DNA of 64,000 nt from Sipunculus nudus (lineage: Eukaryota > Annelida > Sipuncula > Golfingiida > Sipunculidae). Of the stretch, positions 22,094-34,400 are shown in pieces. The DNA lies in the NCBI GenBank assembly GCA_026874595.1, contig CM049307.1:7463579-7527578 (forward strand), read 5' to 3'. Numbering within the stretch: position 1 is the stretch's first letter; each line of letters begins with the position of its first letter. A model generated the notes under the pieces. That model did not search any database and was not told where the DNA came from. It saw only the letters and a program-made list of their open reading frames with translations. The position numbers were made by a program, and so were the translations under genes.

Positions 22094-24495
22094 ACAAGTG
22101 ACCCATGGTTCATGACACTCAGCTGACTGACATGTTGACAATATGTCCTTGCACAGGCAACTAATTACGATAATGTTGGTGGCATCATTGTTCATGTGTA
22201 TTAGCTTAAGTTCATCAAGTCCCATAAGCACAACAAATTTGATGACAATCCAACCAGCCTTACCTGAGAAATCTGGCAATTTGTGCATAGTTTGCATTAT
22301 TTCTGGGGTGCTCAAACATACCGGAAAACCCTGAGAATACAGGTCACAATGACCAAATTTAAGGTTTTTGGTCAGAACTTTTGAGGAACTCTCAGGATAT
22401 CAAGTTAGTAGATCGTGGGCCAAATGGTTATGATTTGTGCCCTACTTGGTTTTAAATTTTCAGTTATTCTGAGGGGTGCTTGTAAGCCCCATAGCTCAGA
22501 AAATATGGGTAACAGAGACCTAATTTCACGTTTCCTATGAGACTTTTCATGGACCTCCTTGGACCTTAAGTTAGAAGATTTAAGGTCCAATGGTTATGAT
22601 TTGTGCCCTGCTTGGTATCAAATTTTTAATTATGCTGGGGGATGCTTATAAGCCCCATAGCTCAGAGAATATGGGCAACAGAGACCTAATTTCAAGTTTC
22701 CAAGGACATTTTTCACAGACCTCCCTGGATGTCAGGTCAGAAGATTCTAGGACCCATGGTTACAATTTGTACCTTGTTAACGGACGACCGCATCTGTAAA
22801 GGTCTCAAAAATAGAGAAAAAAGTGCTTTTAAAAAATCCAGTTGGCGCCACCAGTCTGCCAGATCTAATGAGACTCCATGATCAATAAGCATGCAGAAAA
22901 AAATGGTGATAAATGCATTTGTTGTTCAGAAAATGGAGCTTTATATCATATTTTTAATTATTCTGGGGGTATTTCTGAGCCCAATAGCTTGGAGAATATG
23001 GGTAACAGGGACCTAATTTCAGGTTTTGCATGAGACTTTTCATGGATCTCCCTGGATGTCAAGTTAGAAGATTCCATGTCCAGTGGTTAGGATTTATGCC
23101 CTGTTAACAGATGCACACATCTAAACAGGTCTCAAAAATAGAGAAAAAAATTGGTAAAAATTGAAAAAATACAGGTGGCACCACTAGATTGCAGAAACTG
23201 ATGAAACATTCCATGATTAATATCCATGCAAAAAAATCATGGTGATCAGTGCAATAGCTTTTGTTTCAAATTTTCCATTATTCTGGAGGGTACTTCAGAG
23301 CCCAATTGTTCAGAGTTTATGGGTAACAGAGACCACAGAGACATTTCATGGGCCTCCGAGTATGTCAAGAGAGAATATTCTAGGTCCAGCTGTTACAATT
23401 TGTGCCATGTTAACAGATGACCACATCTTAAGAGGTCTCAAAAATGAAGAAAAAAAATCTTAAAAAAATAAAAAAAATACAGGTGGCACCACCAGACTGC
23501 AGAAACTGATGAAACATTCCACAATCAATATCGATGCAAAGAATCATGGTGATCAATGCAAGTGTTGTTCAGATACTCGAGTTTTGTATCAAATTTCCCA
23601 TTATTCGGGGGGGGGGGGGGGGGGGGGGGGGGGCTTCAGTGCCCCAAAGCTCATGAGTTTATGGGTAACAGAGACCTAACTTCAGGTTTTCAAGGAGACT
23701 TTTCATGGGCCTCTCTGCATGTCAAGAGAGAAGATTCTAGGTCCAGTCATTATGATTTGTGCCCTGTTAACAGTTGATTGCATTTTTTAAGGTACAAAAA
23801 ATAGAGAAAAAAAATTGTAAAAAATCGAAAAAATATAGGTTGCGCCACCAGTCTGCAGAAACTGATGAAACACTCCATGATCAATATCTATGCAAAGAAT
23901 CATGGTGATCAAAGCATAAGTTGTTCAAATAGTTGAGCTTTTGTATCAAATTTTCCATTATTCTGGGGGGTACTTCGAAGCCCCATAGCTCAGAGTTAAT
24001 GGGTAAGAGACCTAATTTCAGGTTTCCACAGAGACTTTTCATGGGCCTCCCTGCATGTCAAGAGAAAAGATTCTAGGTCCATGCAGTCGTTACGATTTGT
24101 GCCCAGATGACCGCATCTCAAGGTCTCAAAAATAGAGAAAAAAATTGTAAAAATAAAAAAAAAAAAACAGGTGGCGCCATCAGTCTGCAGAAACTGATGA
24201 AACATTAAATGACCAATATCCATGCATAGAATCATAGTTATCAATGCATTATTTGTTTAGATACTGGAGCTTTTGTTTCAAATTTTCCATTATTCTGGAG
24301 GGTACTTTGGAGCCCCATAGCTCGAAAAATATGGGTAACAGAGACCTGATTCCAGGTTTTCAAGATTTTTTATGGACCTCCCTGGATGTAAAGTTAGAAG
24401 AATCCAGTGGTTACGATTTGTGCCCTGTTAACGGCCAGACGGGCAAAGGGTGATCGCTATAGCTAAGATGACTTACAGTCAGCTGAGCTAAAAAA
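22094..24495. mobile_element. 2.4-kb composite repeat with short inverted ends (copy 1)
   Basis: It starts AAGTGACCCATGGTTCATGA followed by CTCAGCTGACTG and ends with GACTTACAGTCAGCTGAGCT, so CTCAGCTGACTG faces CAGTCAGCTGAG. The interior is a tandem series: GATTTGTGCCCTG recurs near 22435, 22601, 22768, 23093, 23399, 23756, 24098 and 24417. Spacing is about 165 bp at first and then about 310-350 bp. Later units add a block with GGTGGCGCCACCAG and AATCATGGTGATCAATGCA. The same series occurs at 48163-50400. No transposase is present, so it is non-autonomous at best. Confidence 0.75.
23607..23633 (+). repeat. Run of 27 G
   Basis: An uninterrupted G run expands the GGGG-TACTTC site present in every long unit of the surrounding composite repeat. 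The sister site in the copy at 49831 also has a longer run. Length may be affected by sequencing slippage. Confidence 0.85.
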
Positions 24496-24529
24496 CTGGT
24501 GTTGATAGGCTTCCAAGGACCATTTCTTC

Positions 24530-26390
24530 TCTATAAAATTAGAAAGCAGTACATGTAAGATATCTGCAGTGAAATATAAATTATGACATTCTGTTTGACT
24601 GAGTTCACTGGCTTGTCACCACAGTGCAGTGTACCAAATACTTGTTTATGGTAAGGTGCACCTGTGCACCACAGCAAATACAACTGGGTGCAAGAAGTAA
24701 TTTCTAGGTGCACAAATACATCAATGTCATAACAGTTTTTTTTATTACAGATGAGATATATTATTATTTATACACATATTTCAGTGCAGTATAAAAATAA
24801 GCTAAGGGTTTAAACCTGGTCAGAATGGAACCTTGAATAATATCCATCTAAAGAAAAGCTCTGATCACTGGATCTATATACATGTAGAATCTAGTGTGAT
24901 GTCATGTTTTAGTGTTTATATGTCCTTGTTTGATCATCTAGACTGTCAGATGTGCATGTGCCTAATAGTCCTGCAGACCTGTCCTAGTTACCGGCCTCAG
25001 TGGGTGCATAAAACTGTTTTTTGGTGCATCTGTGCACCCAGAATTTCGAACACTGCAGTGTCACAACAAACTAGACTATTCAATAATTTGTGAGAAATTA
25101 TTTATCTATGACACTTGTATCAGCAAAAAAGACAGAGACCTCATGACCCCATATTAGAACTTTTCCTGAGGGCATATGTTGAGTGCGAAAACTGTGACTA
25201 AAGACAAGCAACAAGATCTGTGGGATTAAGGAACATTTTAACGAGTACCTGGAGTCATATTAAAAATAAATAACATATTTCAGGTTATACATCCTGATAG
25301 AATTGCATTTATACTGAATTATATTTGACAAAGTGAGTTTGACTTAGATCCATTTTTAACCTTATGGAAACAAAAGCTTCAAACATAGTGCTTTGAACAA
25401 GCATATAATGCAGGGACCAATAGAGATCAATGTAGAGTTCAATATGGTACATATTTTGTGAATTTTATGTTTTTGTAATACTATTTTCATAAAGTATTAA
25501 TAAACATTCTGAACTTATTCACCCAGATTGGTATTCATGTTAAGATAATTAAGTGTTGGAAGGCAGGCGTCAGTTTGAACTTGGTTGCCCATAAGGTTCT
25601 ATCAGGCTATGATAAGAACCTTCAAATTTTTTAGGTCGAGGGAAGATCTGATAAGAGTAAGGTAAGCATTACTTTTGCATATAGTGGGGCAGTTATTTCA
25701 AGTTTTGATGCAGGAAGTAAAATATGCTGTTTGCTCTTTTAGTCATTTCAGACATGTGTGTGTTCATCAGAAATGTTTATTTTTCTTCATAGAAAATTTT
25801 CAATGAACTGCTTGGTGGGCAATAACAAGAAATTATCAGTTAGATCACTTTATTCACAATTTACATTAATGATCTAACCTTGATTATTATTGGTAAACTT
25901 CTGCATTTTTGGAAAGTGCATTTGTTGTCAACATATCCATTCAAATGAGGCAGTTAGTTGTGAGATACTGGCCAAAAGGAAAATGGCTTGCCGAGAGAAT
26001 ATTGATCAGAAGTACTGAGATCTGAGAAGCTCATTCTGGGCTGTAAAATAGTACTGTAAACAGTTTAAGATATCATGGCAAGTATCATTTTCTATCCAAA
26101 CTTCTTAAAAAATATCCATGGAATGAAAATGTATCATTTAAACCCTTGTCACATTTTCATCGAAATTCAGGTCATGCAAATTTATTTTGTGGGATGCATA
26201 TTTTGCACCTCAGAAAATGCATGCTTGTTCCAAGACTGAAGTAGTCACTTCAGTCTTGGCTGTGACCAGAGCAGACTATAAGTGACACTGAAAAGGCCAA
26301 CTGAATTTCCTGTTCTCTACACACTCCAGTGTTTCCGCCTATTCCAGATATAGCCTAATTTAATTGGACCAATATTATTAGGCCCTGCCA
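24530..26390. other. Intergenic, no gene seen
   Basis: AT-rich sequence. GGTGCACCTGTGCACCACAG near 24655 and TTGGTGCATCTGTGCACCCA near 25020 are related, self-complementary words and may mark the ends of one small degenerate element. No exon is supportable. Confidence 0.4.
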
Positions 26391-26399
26391 TATATCAAG

Positions 26400-26565
26400 T
26401 CCCATAGCCAAACAGTGAGTTTCTACAAAACAAGTCCAGGTATAGACTAGGCAATTGTAACACCTGCTGACACTGGCTACAATGGCATTTGCCGTGTATA
26501 GGCTGAGGCTTATAATATTGTACTTTTGTAGAAACTCTCACTGTATGGCTATTGGAATCAGAGCA
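26400..26565. repeat. Imperfect hairpin, about 30-bp arms
   Basis: CATAGCCAAACAGTGAGTTTC plus TACAAAA on the left faces TTTTGTAGAAACTCTCACTG plus TATGGCTATTG on the right. They are near-perfect reverse complements separated by about 90 bp. This could be a small foldback element or the core of one. Confidence 0.7.
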
Positions 26566-26740
26566 ACTATACAATTAGTGCCTAAGGGAAAAAGTCTTGG
26601 TCAAGGAAACAATTCTTGGTGTCTATGCCTACGTGGTTTTTGTCTCTTGTTCATATGTCTGCTGTGCCTATGTCTGGTGGCCAACCTGTAATGAGAATTC
26701 ATGATTTATTAGTACACATAACATGCAATTGAGAAGCTCT

Positions 26741-26805
26741 CTACCAGGTCTCGAACCAGCAATCATGTGATAACAAAGCCTATGTGCTACCACTGTGCCA
26801 TACTT
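26741..26805 (-). repeat. tRNA-like (SINE head) sequence
   Basis: On the minus strand TGGCACAGTGGTAGCACA (A-box-like) is followed about 35 bp later by GGTTCGAGACCTGG (B-box-like). Pol III internal promoter spacing is right, but I could not fold a proper acceptor stem and anticodon arm. A tRNA-derived SINE fragment is more likely than a tRNA gene. Confidence 0.5.
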
Positions 26806-27509
26806 GACGAGTTGGGAATGAGGGGTTGAGTGGGGACTGGGGATATTTAAATCTACTATTGAGAATTGGTCTTAGTTGTTAAAATGAGTCGCAAACGCTT
26901 AACAAATATTAACCCTCAGCCATTTGTTACATGCCTGCCACTATAGCGTACTCTGTCTCGTGCTTTGCATCGACAAGGTGTACTCACTGGTTTATTTGTA
27001 AACCCCAACCCTTGAAATACACCAAATATATGTGGGATAACAGTGATCTGTGTGCATACAAATGCTCAGAGGACAAAGCAACACAAATATGTGAATGACA
27101 TTATGAGCAGGACATGTGCACATCAGCCAAGTGGTGTAAAGAAGCAGAGGGAAGAATCATGGCAGATACAAGCATGCTGAATCACGCGAAGAATGGTTGG
27201 AGCCACTATAGAATGTGGGCTATGCTTCTATTAAGGAAAATGAACATATAAATAAAACTGTCACTTCTCATTCCCTATTTTAACTCCTACTTTTCCCTGT
27301 TGATGTCCCTACCTTCATATCAATAAAACTGGTTATTTAAAATTTGTGTGTGTGTATTACTGCACTTGTGTAATGTTCAAATTGCAAATAACTGCCTTTT
27401 TGAGTTATTTTATGTTTATGTTGTTCTGTACCCTGTAGTCCCACGAGGACTTTACTGAATAAAGTATTATATCAACTATTCTAACATAAACAACTACTAA
27501 ACATCACAA

Positions 27510-27584
27510 GTCGCACGAGTTGGGAATCGAACCTACGATCTCTAGACTTGGAGCCCTGCATGCCACTAAGTGAGCCGTGAAGAC
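27510..27584 (-). repeat. tRNA-like (SINE head) sequence
   Basis: The minus strand reads GGCTCACTTAGTGGCATGCA, then AGGTTCGATTCCCAACTCG, an A-box/B-box pair with tRNA-like spacing. A related GACGAGTTGGGAAT lies beside the tRNA-like sequence at 26741, in the same orientation, so the two may belong to one dimeric or nested SINE. Confidence 0.5.
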
Positions 27585-28098
27585 GAGATAACATCAGCTG
27601 TGATTTTTGTTCCTTTATATGGGCGATTGAAGCGCCATCTATCGCAAAAAAGGGGAACCATTTACTATTTGACCAGGAGAATTAAGAGGTTCCCTAGACC
27701 CCTCCTCCTCTAATATAATGGACTCCAGTTATCAGCAAAATGAAATGCGGGAATTCTCGGGAAAATAATATGTATAGGCCTTTGTCAGGAAACAATTTAT
27801 TATGCAACACCCGTAGTGCATAAGGTACCCGCGGTAGGCTGCAGCCCGGTTTCTATAGTTCTGCCGAATGTTAATTATATGGAACATTATTAGGGGCTAA
27901 GATGTAAGTGAAAAGGCTATAGGATCCAAAAGTTGGATCTATCATTGGCAGGGCCAATAATATTGAGTCAGATTAAATCGGGCTAGTCCAGATGTAACTG
28001 CTAATTCTACTGCCGTGCCCTTAAATTAATGATAAATCAAAACAAAGCTTCCCCTATGATCTGCTGACAGTCCCTGTGACAGAGGATCCACCAGCTGT

Positions 28099-28254
28099 TC
28101 AGAAACTTCTGAACTTGTCCAAGTCCTCATCGGAAGTGTCAAACTCAAAGTGCCAGAACTCAGTCCACAAGTCTGGACGTCCCCAGCAATTTCTTACGAA
28201 AAATAACCGGCGGATTTGTTCGCAAAACGACAGCTGAATGGGTCGTTTTGAGTT
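28099..28254 (-). CDS. Possible coding fragment, unrecognised
   Basis: An open frame of about 51 codons on the minus strand reads ...CEQIRRLFFVRNCWGRPD, then LWTEFWHFEFDTSDEDLD, then KFRSF and TGA. The Trp/Phe-rich and acidic composition looks like real protein. There is no start codon, and a TAG lies just upstream at 28255-28257. A possible acceptor GGGGACGTCCAG lies inside it. It sits 360 bp upstream of the DCXR start on the opposite strand, so it could be a terminal exon, a gene relic or chance. I cannot name a family. Confidence 0.25.
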   Translation of the reverse strand, partial: NSKRPIQLSFCEQIRRLFFVRNCWGRPDLWTEFWHFEFDTSDEDLDKFRSF

Positions 28255-28612
28255 CTATGTCCATATGATAGCTAGATATGCTTGAACTTACTGTAGAGAT
28301 TCCGAAATGTCCACAATCTTTTACATATTTGTATACATGCCACTGACCGGATGCCGAGCGTGTTCCCAGGGAAATTCTTCCTCTTTCACAGGAGATCATT
28401 CATAAACCAATCAGTTCAACGCTAACATCCAGCTGTTGGGTTTGTTTGGGGTTAAGGGTCAGCGCATGTGCTGAGTACGGAGAGGCAACAACTTACACAA
28501 GTGGGCGTGAACAGACCTCTCTGACAGATCAATTAGGTTATTTTCGATCAGAAATAAAGTCCATTCACACTCATCGCCAGCGTTACCCAGAAAGGGCACA
28601 ATTTCTTTAGAA

Positions 28613-28664
28613 ATGGAGTTTAATTTTAAAGGGAAAATTGCTCTAGTCACTGGAGCTGGAAAAG
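28613..28664 (+). CDS. DCXR: DCXR exon 1
   Basis: Encodes [17 protein letters not shown] and the first base of Gly18. The donor AAAG|GTTTGTAT is moderate. A (TA)n run begins 4 bp into the intron. Confidence 0.9.
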
Positions 28665-28667
28665 GTT

Positions 28668-28755
<88 letters not shown>

Positions 28756-31371
28756 GACAAAGTTAAATATTTAAAAAAAATGAAAAGTTGTCAGGATTTT
28801 TATGAATTAATAAATTAATGTGTCTTTCAATAAACAAAGCATATTCACTGCATTTACAGATGAATTATTGTAACTTTTTTATTGAAAAAAAAGTATAAAG
28901 TATATCAGTTGTCCAAAAAATGAAAAGTTTTATTATAAGTAATATTGTTTATATATATATAATATTTATATAGTGCTGATGATATTTTTTAGTAATGGAA
29001 CACGCCATTATCAGTGATTAAAGGTGACTGTTTTTTGGGGAAGATTATTTTAGAAATAAATAGGTTTATGAAACAATACTGATTTTTTGTTTATATTGAT
29101 GTGCTGCATGTCTGGTCACTACATAATGCATATATTGGTATATTATGTATATGGTTATATGGTACCTATAACACCACACTTAATAATTCTTACTGATCTG
29201 CATAATACATATATGTAATCAGTGCAAGTAACAAAACTTTGTATAGTTGACCATGTATTGTAAACACAGATATTTTGTTTTAAAATTTGAAGAAATATAT
29301 CGGTTATGCACAATCTCAGAAATGTTGGATAAGGTACACAGATTCAGATTGGTGGAATGTAAACTTTAGTCTTCAGTTACCAAATTTACATCTTGATTTT
29401 CAGCTGCATCCAAGTGCCTTAACATATTGTATGCAGGGCCACACCTTAAGGTTCAATGAGTATGTAAATATTTTCATAATATTTGACAATGCTTATGGTC
29501 TACAGGTATGCTGCAACTAAAATAAACCTGGCCAGTTATCAGAAATGTTGTTGTTCTTTCTAACAATTAATATATGCCATGTGCGGAAAAATTCTGTTAC
29601 AACTCATCATATTCTTAAATCCCCCTGTATGTTTGTTGAATTTCTGGCCTCATGAAAACTAGCATATGTCTCACAGGGGTTGCTGGAAAATAGCCATCTT
29701 TGACACAACTGATCAGAATGTTACCATAGAGATGGATTTACACTTTTGTTTTTGATTTCACATGTATTCTTTTGTGTTAATTGATCATTTTAACCTAATG
29801 TTGTGATTACCGGCTGTTTTCCACAGTATTGATGCATTAAGATGGATGACCATTGCAGTGTTTTCCCGCATATGACTTGTGTCTTGACTCAAGTACAGGC
29901 CAAGCAAGTCTACTGAGTCATGTATTCATGGCTTAAGGCATTTTGCAGCTTGGGAACTTTCAGCTTCTTAACATATGCACACAAGAGACTTAGGTTACAT
30001 GATTTATCTGTTTGTCAACATTTCTGTGTTTACTATCTGCTTGTAGATAAAAAAGTTTATACAGGCCTCACAGAGGTGTTATAAGAACTTTTCTTAACAT
30101 GAATTACCTAGAGTTCATTAAAATGTGTGCAGAGTAAGCCAGAAACCACATGAATTTTATAGCTGGAGACGGTAAAACCTCCACCAAATTAAAAAAAAAG
30201 ATTTCATACAGGATGGTACTTAGCGAAGCCATTAAGCATATCATCTAGACTTCCAGTGCATATTAATACTTGCCTATATCTTTGCCCATTCATCTGTAGC
30301 TTCTGGATATATAGTGAATTCTAAAGTGTTATCTGTACTTTAACATCTGTCTCAGTGTAAAATAAAAAACGATAATAGCATACGGCCCCACTTTGATACA
30401 TTTGTACATTCAGTTAGCTACAGAAACTGTTTCTTAGAAGTGTTAAAAATGATAAAACCAAATGATGTATGTGTTGACCTTTGTAATATTTATGTGTGTG
30501 TTGCTCTTTAACTTTGTGCTATTATTTTTAGGTATAGGGCGTGGCATAGCTGTGGCATTGGCTAAATGTGGGGCTGTAACACATGCTGTCAGCCGCACTC
30601 AAGCTGACCTTGATGCTCTAAAAGAAGAGGTGAGAAGAAATATCAATTTAGATTAAGTTTTTATTTCTTGTTGATTTGTAAATTTTACCACCAGCCAGGG
30701 TTGGTGCCAGGTTCTTGTACCTCTACACAATTCAGAGTACATGTAACTGGCTGTCATGAGTAGGAAGTACCTTTACCTGTACCTAGTACCTGTACCTATG
30801 ACTGGAATGAAAGTACCTGTACCTGGTATAAGGTACTCCAGGTATATACGTTTTACTGAAAATGGACTTCCAGCTTGGATTAATTACATGTACAAGGCAG
30901 GACACTTACCTATCTCAGGCATGGGTAGTTACCAAGCATTCATCCCTGCTGCCTTTGAAGTTGTGGGCTAGCTGGGCTGGCAAGCTGGTCAACCTCCAGC
31001 CTCTAAATTAGAAGTTAATTGTGGCATTAATAGCACAAGTAAATGGCTACCAACAAAGGATATATGAACAGTTTATCCTACATACCCCATGTAGATAGTT
31101 GTCTAGTATGGAAACAGAAAACTTCTGAAGAGTATTTGAAGAAATGAATAAAATACATACATATATCCCTGAACTCTTGGCTCAACTTTGTATAATAATC
31201 ACCTTTACCAAAGGCATCTAGTATATTTTCATCCCTATATTATTCCTGAAGACTGGTGTAGGAAAAAAGCCCCCCCTGGAAATAACCCCCCCTGGTAAAA
31301 AGCCCTCTAGGACAAAACCCCCCTCCCACCTTAATGATAAAGAGGACAAAAGCTTTCCCCCCAAAAGAAAA

Positions 31372-31442
<71 letters not shown>

Positions 31443-34400
31443 GATGTTTTACAATTAATGGTTATACATAGGTGATGTCTATATTTGCTTAACCCTAAAC
31501 AACTCAAAATTCAAATTTACTACATATTTTAAATTTAGGGTTGACAAATACAAAAGCAATATCAATGTATACTTCACATTATAACATGAACTACACTATT
31601 AAAGTTAGGGAAAAAAAGACAATCAGTTTAATGAAAATATAAATAATCATTGTTTTGATGAATAATTATTCATGATAATAATGATGTATATATTGTTGAT
31701 ATTTATATTGTTGATATTTATATTGTTGATATGAAGTGACTCATTAATTATGTACACATGCAATATTCTTACCATGTTACTTCTGCACTGTAGCAGGTTT
31801 TACTTATGATAAATAAATTTACAGAATTTTAAATGGAGTCATATATTTATTTAAAAAAAGTGAATTTAAAATAATTAAATTTTTTTTTTTGAGTGGGGGG
31901 CTTTTTACCTCTTTATCATTTAGATAGGGGGCTTTGGAGCAGGTGGGCTTTTCTTTTGCCCAGGGGGGGGGGGGTGTTTTGTTTGAGGGTTTGGGGCTTT
32001 TGTCCATACTTCCATGAAGACATAAGGGAGCGTTCATTTAATACTTTTAAAAATATATTCTGCCATTATATTTTACCTTATGATGGCAGATTTAGAAGAA
32101 ATTTATGCAATTATGATAAGTTCAGTGGCTTTGATATGTACCTGTACCTGTACCTGTGTACTCTCAAAAGTATCTGTACCTAGGAACTCTACAAATTTAT
32201 TGTACCTGTACCATTTTCTAAGTACCTGTTCTTGTACCTATGTAGACCGGTTCACTGACAAGCAACAAAAATAATAAATCACCAATCTATAGTCCATGTT
32301 TATACAGCAGCCAAAAATAACAAGTTGCTATATGGTTGCTAAGAACAGTGGTAAGAAGGTTGCTGTAAAGGTTGCAAGAAATGTTGGCAAGAAAGGTTGC
32401 CAGGAAGGTTGCTATAAAGGTGCAAGAAAGGTGGTTGGGTGCTCCCTACTTCCACTAGTTCAACAGTGGAATAGTCCCTGTCTGTGAACCACATGGATGC
32501 TCACTTCAGGACCTACAAAAACTGATGGAGAGCTCCCAACTAGTTAAATTAGTCACAAGTTTACATATTCCGTCCTTTACCACAACTGTACCAATTGGAG
32601 CATCTGTAACAAATATAATAAATAAACAGTAATACATTTGCAGTTTAACACCATCACATCTAGGTACTGCTGCATGTACCTGGCCCCACCCATGCCACCA
32701 GCTATATCTATACTTGAACTGTAAAGCTATATCTATACCTGAACTGTAAAGCTATATCTATACCTGAACTGTAAAGCTATATCTATACCTGAACTGTAAA
32801 GCTATATCTATACCTGAACTGTAAAGCTATATCTATACCTGAACTGTAAAGCTATGTCCATACCTGATTTGTAAAGTTATATTCATACTTAAAATGTAAA
32901 GCTATGTCAAAACCTGAACTGTAAAGCTATATCCTTACTTGAACTTTAAAGCTATGTCCATACCTGATTTGTAAAGTTATATTCATACTTAAAATGTAAA
33001 GCTATGTCAAAACCTGAACTGTAAAGCTATATCCTTACTTGAACTTTAAAGCTATGTCCATACCTGATTTGTAAAGTTATATTCATACTTAAAATGTAAA
33101 GCTATGTCAAAACCTGAACTGTAAAGCTATATCCTTACTTGAACTTTAAAGCTATGTCCATACCTGATTTGTAAAGTTATATTCATACTTAAAATGTAAA
33201 GCTATGTCAAAACCTGAACTGTAAAGCTATATCCTTACTTGAACTTTAAAGCTATGTCCATACCTGATTTGTAAAGTTATATTCATAATTAAAATGTAAA
33301 GCTATGTCAAAACCTGAACTGTTAAGCTATATCCATACTTGAACTTTAAAGCTATGTCCATACCTGATTTGTAAAGTTATATTCATACTTAAAATGTAAA
33401 GCTATGTCAAAACCTGAACTGTTAAGCTATATCCTTACTTGAACTTTAAAGCTATGTCCATACCTGATTTGTAAAGTTATATTCATACTTAAAATGTAAA
33501 GCTATGTCAAAACCTGAACTGTTAAGCTATATCCATACTTGAACTTTAAAGCTATGTCCATACCTGATTTGTAAAGTTGTGTTAATACCTGAACTAAAAG
33601 CTTTGTCTATACCTGAACTGCAAAGCTATAGCCATAACTTTATTGTAAAGTTAAGTCCATACAAGAACTAAAAATCTGTCCATAACTGAACTGTAATGTT
33701 ATAATACTTATATCTACACCTGAAATGTAAAGCTATATCCTTACCTGAACTGTAAAGCTATGTCCATACCTGAACTAAAAGCTATGTCTATACCTGAACT
33801 GTAAAGCTATATCCTTTCCTGAACTGTAAAGTTATGTCCATACCTGAACTAAAATCTCTGTCTATACCTGAACTGCAAAGCTAAAGCCATAACTTAATTG
33901 TAAAGTTATGTCCATACAGGAACTAAAAATCTGTCCATAACTGAACTGTAATGTTATAATACTTATATCTACACCTGAAATGTAAAGCTATATCCTTACC
34001 TTAACTGTAAAGCTATGTCCATACCTGAACTAAAAGCTATGTCTATACCTGAACTGTAAAGCTATATCCTTACCTGAACTGTAAAGTTATGTCCATACCT
34101 GAACTAAAAGCTATGTCTATACCTGAACTGTAAAGCTATATCCTTTCCTGAACTGTAAAGTTATGTCCATACCTGGACTAAAATCTCTGTCTATACCTGA
34201 ACTGCAAAGCTAAAGCCATAACTTAATTGTAAAGTTATGTCCATACAGGAACTAAAAATCTGTCCATAACTGAACTGTAATGTTATAATACTTATATCTA
34301 CACCTGAAATGTAAAGCTATATCCTTACCTGAACTGTAAAGCTATGTCCATACCTGAACTAAAAGCTATGTCTATACCTGAACTGTAAAGCTATATCCTT

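Larger units (their letters stand above)
30700..32270. repeat. GTACCT-rich segments split by a C/G-rich foldback
   Basis: 30750-30850 and 32130-32250 are both dense in GTACCTGTACC words. The foldback at 31262-31990 lies between them, so they may be two halves of one older repeat interrupted by an insertion. This is an inference from similarity only. Confidence 0.4.

Noticed and set aside
22260-22331. Possible minus-strand exon with a CTCAG|GTAAGG donor and a preceding CTCAG
   Set aside because: Its phase does not fit ankyrin exon A and it lies inside the composite dispersed repeat.
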